Source: Niastella soli (GTDB taxonomy: Bacteria; Bacteroidota; Bacteroidia; Chitinophagales; Chitinophagaceae). From it: 64,000 bases of DNA. The notes below the pieces were generated by a model, which saw only the letters and a program-made list of their open reading frames with translations, was not told the DNA's origin and made no database searches. The stretch spans positions 1 through 64,000 of the forward strand of contig NZ_JAGHKO010000010.1 of NCBI RefSeq assembly GCF_017742245.1, in the 5' to 3' direction. The stretch's first letter is position 1. Each line of letters starts with the position of its first letter. The translations under genes and the position numbers were made by a program. This document shows positions 1 to 8,062 of the stretch, in pieces.

Positions 1-300
1 AGTTCGCGAGTCGACGAGTTCGCGAGTCGACGAGTTCGCGAGTCGACGAGTTCGCGAGTCGGCGAGTCGGTGAGACGAGTTTGCAAATCGGCGAGTCGAC
101 GAGTTGGCAAGTTAGCGAGTCGGCGATTCGGAAAGTTGGGGAGTCGGAATGTTCGAGTCGACGAGTTCGCGAGTCGACGAATTCGCGAGTTGCGAGTCGG
201 AAAGTTGGGGAGTCGGAATGTTCGAGTCGACAAGTTGGCGAGTCGGTGAGTCGGTGAGACGAGTTTGCAATCGGCGAGTCGACTGGTTGGCAAGTTGGCG
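1..300. repeat. Short-period GAGTCGAC/GAGTTCGC repeat block
   Basis: The first 300 bases consist of degenerate 8-base words (GAGTCGAC, GAGTTCGC, GAGTCGGC, GAGTTGGC, GAGTCGGT) in tandem. The first 58 bases are nearly perfect 16-base units, and after that the words drift. A longer segment recurs: GTCGGAAAGTTGGGGAGTCG is present near 130 and again near 197. The block starts at the window edge, so its full length is unknown. It lies just past the pyrE terminator and contains no plausible gene. Confidence 0.9.
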
Positions 301-326
301 AGAAAATTATTTTGCGAAAACTATAT

Positions 327-361
327 AAAAAAGTCCCGACGGTAGTCGTCGGGACTTTTTT
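327..361. terminator. Intrinsic terminator after pyrE
   Basis: The 9-bp arms GTCCCGACG (333-341) and CGTCGGGAC (347-355) surround a 5-base loop and are flanked by A and T runs on the two sides. The hairpin would work in both directions. It lies about 35 bases past the pyrE stop on the minus strand. Confidence 0.85.
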
Positions 362-395
362 AAAATATGGGGAGACAGATCAACTGATCAACTTT

Positions 396-1037
396 TTAAC
401 TTTTCATCCCTGTCCAGGTAGACGGCTCTTTTCTCCATTCCATTAAAATTTCCTGCTGGTCTGGCGACACAATTCCTTTTTCAACTGCCAGCTCAATGAG
501 GGCGCCATAATTGGTCAGCGACACATAAGGAACTCCGGCCTTTTCAAAATTCTGGGTGGCCACCGAAAATCCGTAAGTAAAGATCGACACCATTCCCATC
601 ACTTCCATGCCGGCGGCTTTTATTACATCCACCACCTGCAAACTGCTTTTTCCGGTTGAGATCAGATCTTCAATTACCACCACTTTTTGTCCGGCCTCAA
701 AATATCCTTCGATCTGGTTGCCCAAGCCATGTTCTTTTGGTTTCGGACGTACATATATATATGGTAACTTCAACTGATCTGCCGCCATAGCTCCCCAGGG
801 AATTCCGGCGGTTGCTACCCCAGCCAGCAAATCGGCATCGGGGAATTGCTGAAATATCACATTGCACATTTCAGATTTTACAAAGTCGCGAATAAAAGGA
901 AACGACAAAACCCGGCGGTTGTCACAATAAATAGGACTCTTCCATCCCGATGCCCAGGTAAAGGGTTGTGTGGGATTTAATTTTATAGCATTACTTTGTA
1001 ATAACTTTTCGGCGACAGCCTTTTCGTTCGAAGACAT
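396..1037 (-). CDS. pyrE: Orotate phosphoribosyltransferase
   Basis: 213 residues, the usual OPRTase length. The enzyme joins orotate and PRPP to give orotidine 5'-monophosphate, the fifth step of de novo pyrimidine synthesis, in the cytosol. The PRPP-binding signature VVVIEDLISTGKS lies near residues 119-131, and an N-terminal substrate-recognition region contains FTWASGWKSPIYCDNR. The gene is divergent from the Nudix gene with about 60 bases between the starts and is followed by a strong hairpin terminator. The other pyrimidine genes here (pyrB, pyrR) lie 2-3 kb away on the same strand. The word AGTTGATCAGTTGATC begins right after the stop, a motif that recurs after other genes in the window. 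Confidence 0.96.
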   Translation of the reverse strand: MSSNEKAVAEKLLQSNAIKLNPTQPFTWASGWKSPIYCDNRRVLSFPFIRDFVKSEMCNVIFQQFPDADLLAGVATAGIPWGAMAADQLKLPYIYVRPKPKEHGLGNQIEGYFEAGQKVVVIEDLISTGKSSLQVVDVIKAAGMEVMGMVSIFTYGFSVATQNFEKAGVPYVSLTNYGALIELAVEKGIVSPDQQEILMEWRKEPSTWTGMKS

Positions 1038-1096
1038 ATATTATAAGTTATTTGCGGCGAAATTGGTCTTTGCTACCTGAAAACTGAAAATTAGTT

Positions 1097-1720
1097 ATGC
1101 ACATAAAGATATACTTTAACGACAAACCCCTGTTTCTTACAGATTCCATTTCTCCAGAAATTGAGCCTTACGCCCATCATGATGATGCGGTACTAATTGA
1201 TGAATTTTCACATGGCGGTATTAATTCCATGATCCACGAAATGCGTTTGGAAAAAGTGCATGCCGGAATTTACCTACATAATAATATAGAAGAGCTGAAA
1301 AAGGCCTTCTGGAAAAAATTCATTTTGGTAAAAGCGGCCGGTGGTCTGGTATTAAACGAGGGGGGTGAAGGCTTGTTCATCTTCCGCCGGGGAAAATGGG
1401 ACCTGCCAAAAGGAAAGTTGGATGATGGAGAAACCTTGGAAGGGTGTGCCGTTCGGGAAATTCAGGAAGAAACCGGTTTGCAGGAAGTGGAATTGAAAAA
1501 ACACCTGGTCACCACCTGGCATACCTACGATGAAAGCGGACACCATATTTTAAAGGAAACCTGGTGGTATTTATTATCTGCCCCCGATGGTCAGTCCTTA
1601 ATTCCACAAACTGTTGAGCAGATCACAAAAATAGAATGGGCAAAACCAGCCGATTTTGGAAAATATATGTCCAACACATTTGGAGCTATTCATGATGTGA
1701 TGAAAGCGGCGGGATATTAG
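1097..1720 (+). CDS. Nudix hydrolase
   Basis: 207 residues. The Nudix box runs from GKLDDGETLEGCAVREIQEE to the following TGLQE (near residues 116-140) and fits GX5EX7REUXEEXGU, so metal-dependent cleavage of a nucleoside-diphosphate-linked substrate is expected; the substrate cannot be read from sequence. About 85 residues precede the Nudix fold and do not match a domain I recognise. The gene is divergent from pyrE and convergent with the thioesterase gene, only 24 bases away. A Nudix gene beside pyrE and coaD is a familiar Bacteroidota arrangement. Confidence 0.9.
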   Translation: MHIKIYFNDKPLFLTDSISPEIEPYAHHDDAVLIDEFSHGGINSMIHEMRLEKVHAGIYLHNNIEELKKAFWKKFILVKAAGGLVLNEGGEGLFIFRRGKWDLPKGKLDDGETLEGCAVREIQEETGLQEVELKKHLVTTWHTYDESGHHILKETWWYLLSAPDGQSLIPQTVEQITKIEWAKPADFGKYMSNTFGAIHDVMKAAGY

Positions 1721-1744
1721 TTTGTAGTTTGTGGTTGCTATTGC

Positions 1745-2170
1745 CTATTGCTTTTTGAGTATTGCAACGGTAAGTCTGCTTACACAAACCAATTTTTCCC
1801 TTTCGTCGTAAATTTTTATATCCCAAACATGGGTGGTGGCGCCAATATGTAAAGGGGTGGCCGTTCCGGTTACCCGGCCTTCGCGTACTCCACGAATATG
1901 ATTGGCATTGATCTCGAGACCAACGCAGATAAATTTTTCGGGATCAATGACCATTGCAGAAGCAACACTACCCAGGGTTTCGGCCAGTACACAAGAAGCG
2001 CCGCCGTGCAACAACCCATACGGTTGTTTGGTGCGGGCATCAACCGGCATACTCGCCTTTATAAAATCAGTTCCGAGTTCGGTAAATTCAATGCCGATGT
2101 GTTCACCCATGGTATTATTTCCAAGGTGAATGAATTCGTGCAGTTGGAGATCTTTTTTGAACCAAATCAT
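1745..2170 (-). CDS. PaaI-family hotdog-fold thioesterase
   Basis: 141 residues, single hotdog domain. The segment LLHGGASCVLAETLGSVAS is the typical helix of the PaaI/YbgC-like 4HBT group, with an acidic residue in the expected catalytic region. It should hydrolyse an acyl- or aryl-CoA thioester in the cytosol, with unknown substrate. It starts 14 bases after the coaD stop on the same strand, so the two are probably cotranscribed, which fits a shared CoA theme. Its stop faces the Nudix stop across a 24-base spacer made of the low-complexity words TTTGTGGTTGC and ATTGCCTATTGC. Confidence 0.88.
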   Translation of the reverse strand: MIWFKKDLQLHEFIHLGNNTMGEHIGIEFTELGTDFIKASMPVDARTKQPYGLLHGGASCVLAETLGSVASAMVIDPEKFICVGLEINANHIRGVREGRVTGTATPLHIGATTHVWDIKIYDEREKLVCVSRLTVAILKKQ

Positions 2171-2184
2171 ATCGCGGGGTGGGG

Positions 2185-2649
2185 TTATATATCCTTAGCA
2201 ACTGCCTGGGGTAAGAATTGCCGGGCGTCGCCACCATTGCGGATCACATCCCGTACCAGAGTAGAAGCAACCGAAGTGTATTGGGGCAAACAGGTTAAGA
2301 ATACCGTTTCAATATCCTTATCCAGGCTTCGGTTCATGTCGGCAATAGCCTTTTCGTACTCAAAATCATTCACGTACCGGATACCGCGCACTATAAAATT
2401 AGCGCCTACTTTCCGGCAACATTCTACTGTTAGTCCTTCATATACCGCCACTGAAACCTTCGGATTATCCCTGAATATCTCCTTGATCCACTTCATCCGT
2501 TGTTCTTCAGAGAACATGGCCAATTTATTGGCATTCCGGCCAATACCTATCACCAGTTTATCGAACAGGGGAAGTGCACGATGAATAATATCCAAATGAC
2601 CTATAGTAATAGGATCAAAGGTTCCAGGAAACAGGGCTATGCGTTGCAT
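2185..2649 (-). CDS. coaD: Phosphopantetheine adenylyltransferase
   Basis: 154 residues, full family length. The enzyme transfers AMP from ATP to 4'-phosphopantetheine to make dephospho-CoA, the penultimate step of CoA synthesis. The nucleotidyltransferase signature FPGTFDPITIGHLDII is at the N-terminus (TxGH motif), RGIRYVNDFEYE is the substrate-binding stretch, and YTSVASTLVRDVI is the C-terminal motif. It is encoded 14 bases before the thioesterase gene and about 120 bases after pyrB on the same strand. Confidence 0.96.
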   Translation of the reverse strand: MQRIALFPGTFDPITIGHLDIIHRALPLFDKLVIGIGRNANKLAMFSEEQRMKWIKEIFRDNPKVSVAVYEGLTVECCRKVGANFIVRGIRYVNDFEYEKAIADMNRSLDKDIETVFLTCLPQYTSVASTLVRDVIRNGGDARQFLPQAVAKDI

Positions 2650-2769
2650 AATTATATATTAAGGTACCAGAATAAGACCTCAAGGTACAAGAAACAAGGC
2701 ACAAGTTTTTAAATTTAAGATCCCTGAAATTTATCAGGATCCCTAAAATTCAGGACTTGCCCCTGGCCT

Positions 2770-3705
2770 TTAGTTTGTCATTTCCCGGCCGCCGGATAAC
2801 AGGTACAAAACGGCCATCCGTACCGCTACCCCATTTTCAACCTGGTTTAAAATGATACTTTGAGCGCTATCGGCAGCATCACTATCCAACTCAACGCCCC
2901 TGTTGATGGGCCCGGGGTGCATGATCACGATCTTTTTATCCAGACTGTCGAGGATCTGTTTGTTTATACCATAGGCCAAACTGTATTCACGCAGTGAAGA
3001 GAACAGTACCTGGTTCTGGCGTTCCAATTGAATACGTAATACATTCGCCACATCGCACCACTGGAGTGCTTTTTTCAGATTGTATTCAACCCGAATGTCA
3101 AATGCCTCCTGTATGTATTTGGGAATAAGGGTTGGCGGACCAGCCACCATCACCTCAGCACCCATTTTCTTCAGCAGGTAAATATTACTCATGGCTACCC
3201 GCGAGTGCATGATATCACCAATGATGGCCACTTTCAACCCTTCGAGGCGACCCAGTTTTTCCCGCATGGAAAATGCATCAAGCAATCCCTGTGTGGGATG
3301 TTCGTTGATGCCATCACCTGCGTTGACAATAGCGGCCGGAATATGTTTCGCCAGAAAGTGAGGGGCTCCGCTGGCACTATGCCGCATTACCACCATGTCT
3401 ACCTTCATTGACAAAATATTATTCACGGTATCGAGCAGGGTCTCCCCTTTTGAAACGGAAGAAGCGCTGGCCGTAAAGTTAATGGAGTCAGCACTCAGGC
3501 GTTTTTCAGCCAATTCAAAAGAGATCCTGGTTCGGGTTGAATTCTCGAAAAACAGGTTTACGATGGTCACATCCCGCAAAGAAGGAACTTTCTTGATAGG
3601 CCGTTGTAAAACTTCCTTGAATTGAGTGGCAGTATCTAAAATAATCTGAATGTCTTGACGGGAGAGATCCCGTATACCGAGCAGATGTTTTACTGAAAGT
3701 TGCAT
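2770..3705 (-). CDS. pyrB: Aspartate carbamoyltransferase, catalytic chain
   Basis: 311 residues. The enzyme condenses carbamoyl phosphate and aspartate into carbamoyl aspartate. The carbamoyl-phosphate site FFENSTRTRISFE is near residues 52-64, HPTQ lies in the middle, and MHPGPINRGVE marks the aspartate domain. No regulatory pyrI chain is adjacent. It follows pyrR on the same strand with a 70-base gap, so a pyrR-pyrB unit is likely. The pairing suggests uracil-nucleotide-dependent control, but I see no clear PyrR-binding attenuator in the leader. Confidence 0.96.
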   Translation of the reverse strand: MQLSVKHLLGIRDLSRQDIQIILDTATQFKEVLQRPIKKVPSLRDVTIVNLFFENSTRTRISFELAEKRLSADSINFTASASSVSKGETLLDTVNNILSMKVDMVVMRHSASGAPHFLAKHIPAAIVNAGDGINEHPTQGLLDAFSMREKLGRLEGLKVAIIGDIMHSRVAMSNIYLLKKMGAEVMVAGPPTLIPKYIQEAFDIRVEYNLKKALQWCDVANVLRIQLERQNQVLFSSLREYSLAYGINKQILDSLDKKIVIMHPGPINRGVELDSDAADSAQSIILNQVENGVAVRMAVLYLLSGGREMTN

Positions 3706-3775
3706 TTCAAGCTGCGAAATTAAGGGAAAAATGAATTAGTTGCTTGTTTATGGTTTACGCGTCAAAATCAGTCCT

Positions 3776-4297
3776 TTATAAAAGCACTACTTCCTCCTTT
3801 CCATCCCGTTCTTTCCAGAAAACTTTTACCTTCTGTGATACGATGGAATCTATGGAACGACCGGTATAATCGGGTTGAATGGGTAACTGCCGGCTAAAAC
3901 GACGGTCGATCAGCACGCACAGTTCCACTTTGGCCGGACGGCCAAAATCCAACAACGCATCCATTGCAGCCCTGATGGTGCGACCAGTATATAATACGTC
4001 ATCGATCAGCACCACATTCTTATTTTCTATACTAAATGGTATATCGGTTTGATTGGGTACATGGATCTGGTTGCGGACATCATCGCGGTAAAAAGTAATA
4101 TCCAGCTTCCCATACTGCACTTTTTCGGGGGAAACCAGCTGTCTGATCACCTGGATCATTTGATCGCTCACAAAAATGCCCCTTGGCTGAATTCCAATAA
4201 AAACCGTATTATCGAGATCGATATTATTCTCCAATACCTGGTGACTAAGCCTCCGGATAATTATAGCCAGTTGCTGTTCATTTAAAATCGTCTTCAA
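3776..4297 (-). CDS. pyrR: Bifunctional pyr operon regulator / uracil phosphoribosyltransferase
   Basis: 173 residues, normal for PyrR. The PRPP motif VVLIDDVLYTGRTIRAAMDA and IGIQPRGIFVSDQ place it in the type I phosphoribosyltransferases of the PyrR group. In Bacillus PyrR binds pyr mRNA and also makes UMP from uracil; in Bacteroidota the regulatory role is less established. It is the first gene of the pyrR-pyrB unit. The 150 bases upstream contain A-rich and C-rich tracts without an obvious anti-terminator. Confidence 0.92.
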   Translation of the reverse strand: MKTILNEQQLAIIIRRLSHQVLENNIDLDNTVFIGIQPRGIFVSDQMIQVIRQLVSPEKVQYGKLDITFYRDDVRNQIHVPNQTDIPFSIENKNVVLIDDVLYTGRTIRAAMDALLDFGRPAKVELCVLIDRRFSRQLPIQPDYTGRSIDSIVSQKVKVFWKERDGKEEVVLL

Positions 4298-4448
4298 GGA
4301 AAATATTTTGATAAAAATAAACGCAAACCGGCAAATTAGAAAATTAAGCTAAAGGGGTAAAAAAAAATGCCCCCCTCCTCGCCTCCTCCGCCAACTGGCA
4401 GAAAGGTTGAGTGGGGAGCACTGACCACCTAAACATTATGTCAAAAGC

Positions 4449-4997
4449 TTAGAACCGGAAACCTAAAGTAAGACCGGTACGAAGGGTAAATCCATCGATA
4501 CCGCCTGAGATCTTGAAATTATCTTCATTGGCGCCGCCTTCTTCTTTCACTTTCCCGGAGTTATAAGAGGGTCCTATGAAAAGGTCCAGCAAAAAACCGC
4601 TGTCCCAGCTTTTTTCCCAACCCACCAAACCGCCACCACCAAATGAGCTGAAGGTAACTTTATCCTTTGTGTCGGTGTCTTTTACCTTAAAATTCTGATA
4701 ACGCAGGAAAGGAGCTACATAAACGCCATTCATAGCTTCACGATGACCGGCAACATAAAAACGATATTCCGGGGTAATACCAAATCCTGAATATTTAAGA
4801 TCTGAAATTTTTACACCTGAATAAAACATACCTAACTGAAAAGTCTGGTTTTCTGTGATCGCTCTTTCAAAAGAAACATTACCGGTAGCAAGAAACAAAG
4901 ACAGGGGGTTGATCTTAATGGCATTTGATCCACCATCCTGTGCTTTAGCAATACAAAAACCGACAGCCAGGGACATAACAAGAACTACTTTTTTCAT
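4449..4997 (-). CDS. DUF3575-like outer-membrane beta-barrel protein
   Basis: 182 residues. A signal peptide (MKKVVLVMSLAVGFCIAKAQ) is followed by NAIKINPLSLFLATGNVSFE, typical of DUF3575 outer-membrane proteins, then alternating amphipathic strands ending in the aromatic GFRF, as in beta-barrels. The function is unknown; it is probably a small surface barrel. A TAnnTTTG box on the minus strand at 5063-5070 and a small hairpin in the leader suggest a single-gene transcript. It is divergent from another beta-barrel gene. Confidence 0.82.
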   Translation of the reverse strand: MKKVVLVMSLAVGFCIAKAQDGGSNAIKINPLSLFLATGNVSFERAITENQTFQLGMFYSGVKISDLKYSGFGITPEYRFYVAGHREAMNGVYVAPFLRYQNFKVKDTDTKDKVTFSSFGGGGLVGWEKSWDSGFLLDLFIGPSYNSGKVKEEGGANEDNFKISGGIDGFTLRTGLTLGFRF

Positions 4998-5030
4998 GTA
5001 AAAAAGGGGTGTTTGGTTAAAGAAAATGGG

Positions 5031-5047
5031 TGCATAGTTGTTATGCA
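5031..5047 (-). promoter_or_regulatory. Leader hairpin of the DUF3575 gene
   Basis: The perfect inverted repeat TGCATA (5031-5036) and TATGCA (5042-5047) with a 5-base loop lies between the predicted promoter and the start codon. Its function is unknown; it is weak and may be chance. Confidence 0.35.
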
Positions 5048-5062
5048 GTAATAACTATAGAT

Positions 5063-5070
5063 CAAAATTA
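5063..5070 (-). promoter_or_regulatory. Bacteroidota -7 box
   Basis: Read on the minus strand this is TAATTTTG, a perfect match to TAnnTTTG, about 65 bases upstream of the DUF3575 start codon. No equally clear -33 TTTG was identified. Confidence 0.5.
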
Positions 5071-5388
5071 ACGGTAGCGATCATGGGAATAATTACAACA
5101 GGAATGAAACGATGATCTGGCTGTATGAAGTGATGAATTGATATACTAAGGTGTAAACAGCAAAAGACTTATGATAACCTAATGCCATGTTGCGTACCCG
5201 ATACATTAGTTGTTTTTATTTAAGGACCGGCTTCCTCTGTATAATATTAGGTATAACTGTTAACTACAAGTAATGTTACAACAACACAAATAAACCAGTT
5301 TACTATACGCAGTTATTGTTTTTAATCAATAAAGCTCTATATATAATGAAAATAATCACTATTCCCTATGTTTTAGTTATTAAGCGAT

Positions 5389-5396
5389 TAAATTTG
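5389..5396 (+). promoter_or_regulatory. Bacteroidota -7 box
   Basis: TAAATTTG matches TAnnTTTG and lies 42 bases before the start of the 5439 gene, in an AT-rich 440-base divergent region that otherwise holds no recognisable gene. Confidence 0.55.
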
Positions 5397-5438
5397 GCAT
5401 GTTAAAAATCACTAATAATACCGGGTAAAACTAACACA

Positions 5439-6011
5439 ATGAAAAAAGTATTTCTTGCTGCTTTCTTACTAGTAAGTTCAAACGCTATTTTCGCTCAGGT
5501 TAACAAAGGCCAATGGTTGGCTGGCGGTAGTGCAGCTTTCAATGCTGGCAAACGAGGTGATGATAAACAAACCGATATCACCATTGCTCCAGATGCGGGC
5601 TATTTCTTTATTGATCAGTTTGCTGCTGGTTTGCGTCCTGAATTTGGATATACAAAAACAAAAACAAAATCGGGTACCAGTACAAACACCGGATCAACTA
5701 CCAGCTTTTCTTTAGCTCCCTTTGTTCGCTATTATTTCATGCCTTCAGGAAAAATGTTGAATATTTTTGCTGATGCTAGTTATGGCTTTGGCAGCTCAAA
5801 AGAAAAAGGTGAAGAATCAATAAGTGGTAATTATTATCAGATCAAAGCGGGTCCTGCAGTTTTCCTTACACCCAACACAGCTCTTGAATTTGCCTTGTAT
5901 TACAAGTCATACGGCGGTGATGCATATGAAAATACTGCTGGCGACAGATATAACAACTTCGGTCTAAGCGTAGGCTTCCAGATCCACCTGGGTGGTATGA
6001 CGAAGAAATAA
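5439..6011 (+). CDS. Outer-membrane beta-barrel protein
   Basis: 190 residues. It has a clear signal peptide (MKKVFLAAFLLVSSNAIFAQ) followed by WLAGGSAAFNAG and alternating hydrophobic/polar strands such as FSLAPFVRYYFMP and LGFQIHL-like ends (FGLSVGFQIHLGG). This is the pattern of a small OmpW/PorT-like porin-family barrel. Aromatic strand ends and a final strand close to the C-terminus suit an eight-stranded barrel. The function is unknown. It has its own upstream promoter box and a strong terminator right after the stop. Confidence 0.82.
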   Translation: MKKVFLAAFLLVSSNAIFAQVNKGQWLAGGSAAFNAGKRGDDKQTDITIAPDAGYFFIDQFAAGLRPEFGYTKTKTKSGTSTNTGSTTSFSLAPFVRYYFMPSGKMLNIFADASYGFGSSKEKGEESISGNYYQIKAGPAVFLTPNTALEFALYYKSYGGDAYENTAGDRYNNFGLSVGFQIHLGGMTKK

Positions 6012-6031
6012 TAAAGTTCCTTTGCTCAAAT

Positions 6032-6063
6032 AAAAAGGCTGCTTTCTAAAAAGCAGCCTTTTT
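6032..6063. terminator. Intrinsic terminator
   Basis: The 14-base arms at 6032-6045 and 6050-6063 (core AAGGCTGCTT / AAGCAGCCTT) are separated by 4 bases. The hairpin has A and T ends, so it can act in both directions. It lies 20 bases after the beta-barrel gene and about 107 bases past the aldehyde dehydrogenase stop on the other strand. Confidence 0.88.
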
Positions 6064-6169
6064 ATTTATAAGTACCAAGTTTGTAAGTTATTTAGTTATT
6101 GAGTTCGTATGTGTGTAAGTTCAAAAATAGACGCGAGTTCAACAACACCATAACTAATGAACTAAAAAA

Positions 6170-7807
6170 CTATTCTTCCGCCATAAAAGGATAACGATAA
6201 TCAACAGGAGCGTTGAATGTTTCCTTAATGGTCCTTGCACTGAGCCAACGATACAGGTTCAAAATAGAACCAGCTTTGTCATTGGTACCACTGGCGCGGG
6301 CTCCGCCGAATGGTTGCTGTCCTACAACGGCGCCGGTTGGTTTATCATTGATGTAGAAGTTACCAGCTGCATGGCGCAGTTTTACAGTTGCCTGTTCAAC
6401 CGCTGCCCTGTCCTGTGCTATAACAGAACCGGTTAACGCATAAGGCGAAGTTTTATTGACCAGCTCCAGGGTATCTTCAAACTTATCGGCATTATATACA
6501 TATAGGGTTAATACCGGCCCGAAGATCTCTTCGCACATGGTAACATACAAGGGGTCTTTTGCTTCTATCACAGTAGGCTGAACAAAATAGCCTTGTGATT
6601 TATCGCATTTGCCACCAGCCCAGATCACTGCTTTGGGATCGTTCTTGGCGTTTTCGATATAAGCTTCAATTTTATTAAAGCTTTTTTCATCGATCACGGC
6701 ATTGATAAAATTGCTGAAGTTCTCTACGGTACCCATTTTAAAGCTTTCGATACCGGCTACCAGTTTCTTTTTAACATCTTCCGCCAGGTTGCTGGGGATG
6801 TAGGCACGAGAAGCTGCAGAACATTTCTGTCCCTGGTATTCAAAAGCGCCGCGCAATAAAGCGGTAACCAGTAGATCAACATCCGCGCTTTTGTGAGCCA
6901 GTACAAAATCCTTTCCACCGGTTTCGCCAACAATGCGGGGGTATGATTTGTACGAAGCCATGTTTTTACCAATGGTTTCCCACATATTGTTGAATACACC
7001 TGTTGAACCGGTAAAATGCACGCCGGCAAAATCAGGATGGGTAAAACAAACTTTACCTAACGTAGGTCCGTCAACGTAAATAAGATTGATAACCCCATCA
7101 GGCAATCCTGCTTCTTTGAGAATACGCATGAACATCTGTGCCGAGTAAACCTGGGTGTGGGCAGGTTTCCATACCACAACGTTACCACACATAGCTGCTG
7201 AAGTAGGCAGGTTTCCGCCGATAGCGGTAAAGTTGAATGGGGTAACGGCCAGTACAAATCCTTCCAACGGGCGGTACTCCATCCGGTTATGTATGCCGGC
7301 AGCGCTTATAGGTTGCTGACGGTAAATTTCACTCAGAAAATGTACATTGAAACGTAAGAAGTCGATGAGTTCGCAGGCGCTGTCGATCTCCGCCTGGTAC
7401 GCATTCTTGCTTTGTCCCAGCATGGTAGTACCGTTCATATAGGCGCGGTACTTGGTAGCAATAAGGTCGGCGGCTTTCAGAAAAATATGCGCACGGCTTT
7501 CCCAGCTCATGGCGGCCCAGCTTTCACGGGCGGCGAGGGCTGCTTCTATAGCCTGCTTTACATGTTTTTCTTCACCAATATGATAATGCCCCAGTACATG
7601 TTTTATTTCATGCGGGGGATTCATGGTTTCTTTCTTATTAGTGCGCACTTCCAGTCCGCCAATGTACATAGGCACATCAACCTGTTCCTGTTTCAAAAGA
7701 GCAAGCACTTCCTTGAGCCGTTTTTTTTCGGGCGACCCGGGGGCATACGATAAAACAGGTTCGTTTGCCGGCAGGGGGTAATGAAAATAGCCGAATTCCA
7801 TAGTCAT
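6170..7807 (-). CDS. pruA: L-glutamate gamma-semialdehyde (P5C) dehydrogenase
   Basis: 545 residues, full length for a stand-alone P5C dehydrogenase. It oxidises glutamate-gamma-semialdehyde to glutamate with NAD+, the second step of proline catabolism. The catalytic Cys is C329 in YQGQKCSAASRAY, and the general-base Glu is in IVGETGGKDFV. VTPFNFTAIGGNLP and FTGSTGVFN are NAD-binding landmarks. No proline dehydrogenase gene is adjacent. A second Met two codons downstream (7801) is an equally possible start. The stop lies in the low-complexity words TAGTTTTTTAGTTCATTAG that recur after other genes in the window. Confidence 0.94.
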   Translation of the reverse strand: MTMEFGYFHYPLPANEPVLSYAPGSPEKKRLKEVLALLKQEQVDVPMYIGGLEVRTNKKETMNPPHEIKHVLGHYHIGEEKHVKQAIEAALAARESWAAMSWESRAHIFLKAADLIATKYRAYMNGTTMLGQSKNAYQAEIDSACELIDFLRFNVHFLSEIYRQQPISAAGIHNRMEYRPLEGFVLAVTPFNFTAIGGNLPTSAAMCGNVVVWKPAHTQVYSAQMFMRILKEAGLPDGVINLIYVDGPTLGKVCFTHPDFAGVHFTGSTGVFNNMWETIGKNMASYKSYPRIVGETGGKDFVLAHKSADVDLLVTALLRGAFEYQGQKCSAASRAYIPSNLAEDVKKKLVAGIESFKMGTVENFSNFINAVIDEKSFNKIEAYIENAKNDPKAVIWAGGKCDKSQGYFVQPTVIEAKDPLYVTMCEEIFGPVLTLYVYNADKFEDTLELVNKTSPYALTGSVIAQDRAAVEQATVKLRHAAGNFYINDKPTGAVVGQQPFGGARASGTNDKAGSILNLYRWLSARTIKETFNAPVDYRYPFMAEE

Positions 7808-7970
7808 GTGTTTTTTGAGGCTGCGAAGTTACTTAGCTGGTTTTTAATTAACAAAAAGGTAGCGTGGGGTCAAAACACTGACAAACAAAATATTATAAAA
7901 TAAGGTGTTATACACCCTTGCTTTTATCCACAGGGTGTGCACATACTAATTTTTGATTAGCACAATAAAT

Positions 7971-7978
7971 TAAATTTG
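7971..7978 (+). promoter_or_regulatory. Bacteroidota -7 box of the envelope operon
   Basis: TAAATTTG fits TAnnTTTG, with a TTTG at 7952-7955 acting as a possible -33 element at slightly short spacing (15 bases). It is the only good promoter candidate upstream of the three-gene operon at 8063-11493. Confidence 0.55.
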
Positions 7979-8062
7979 GAAGCTATAACCTAACCCTCAA
8001 AACAACCCCATTAATCAGTGATCATTTCTGGCAAATCAAGAAACGATAGCAACAGGTACCAT

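Noticed and set aside
1-300. CRISPR array hypothesis for the 8-16 base repeats at the window start
   Set aside because: Units are too short and lack unique spacers of 25-45 bases.
1898-2584. 228-codon plus-strand frame over the thioesterase and coaD genes
   Set aside because: It is antisense to two well-supported genes and has no domain of its own.
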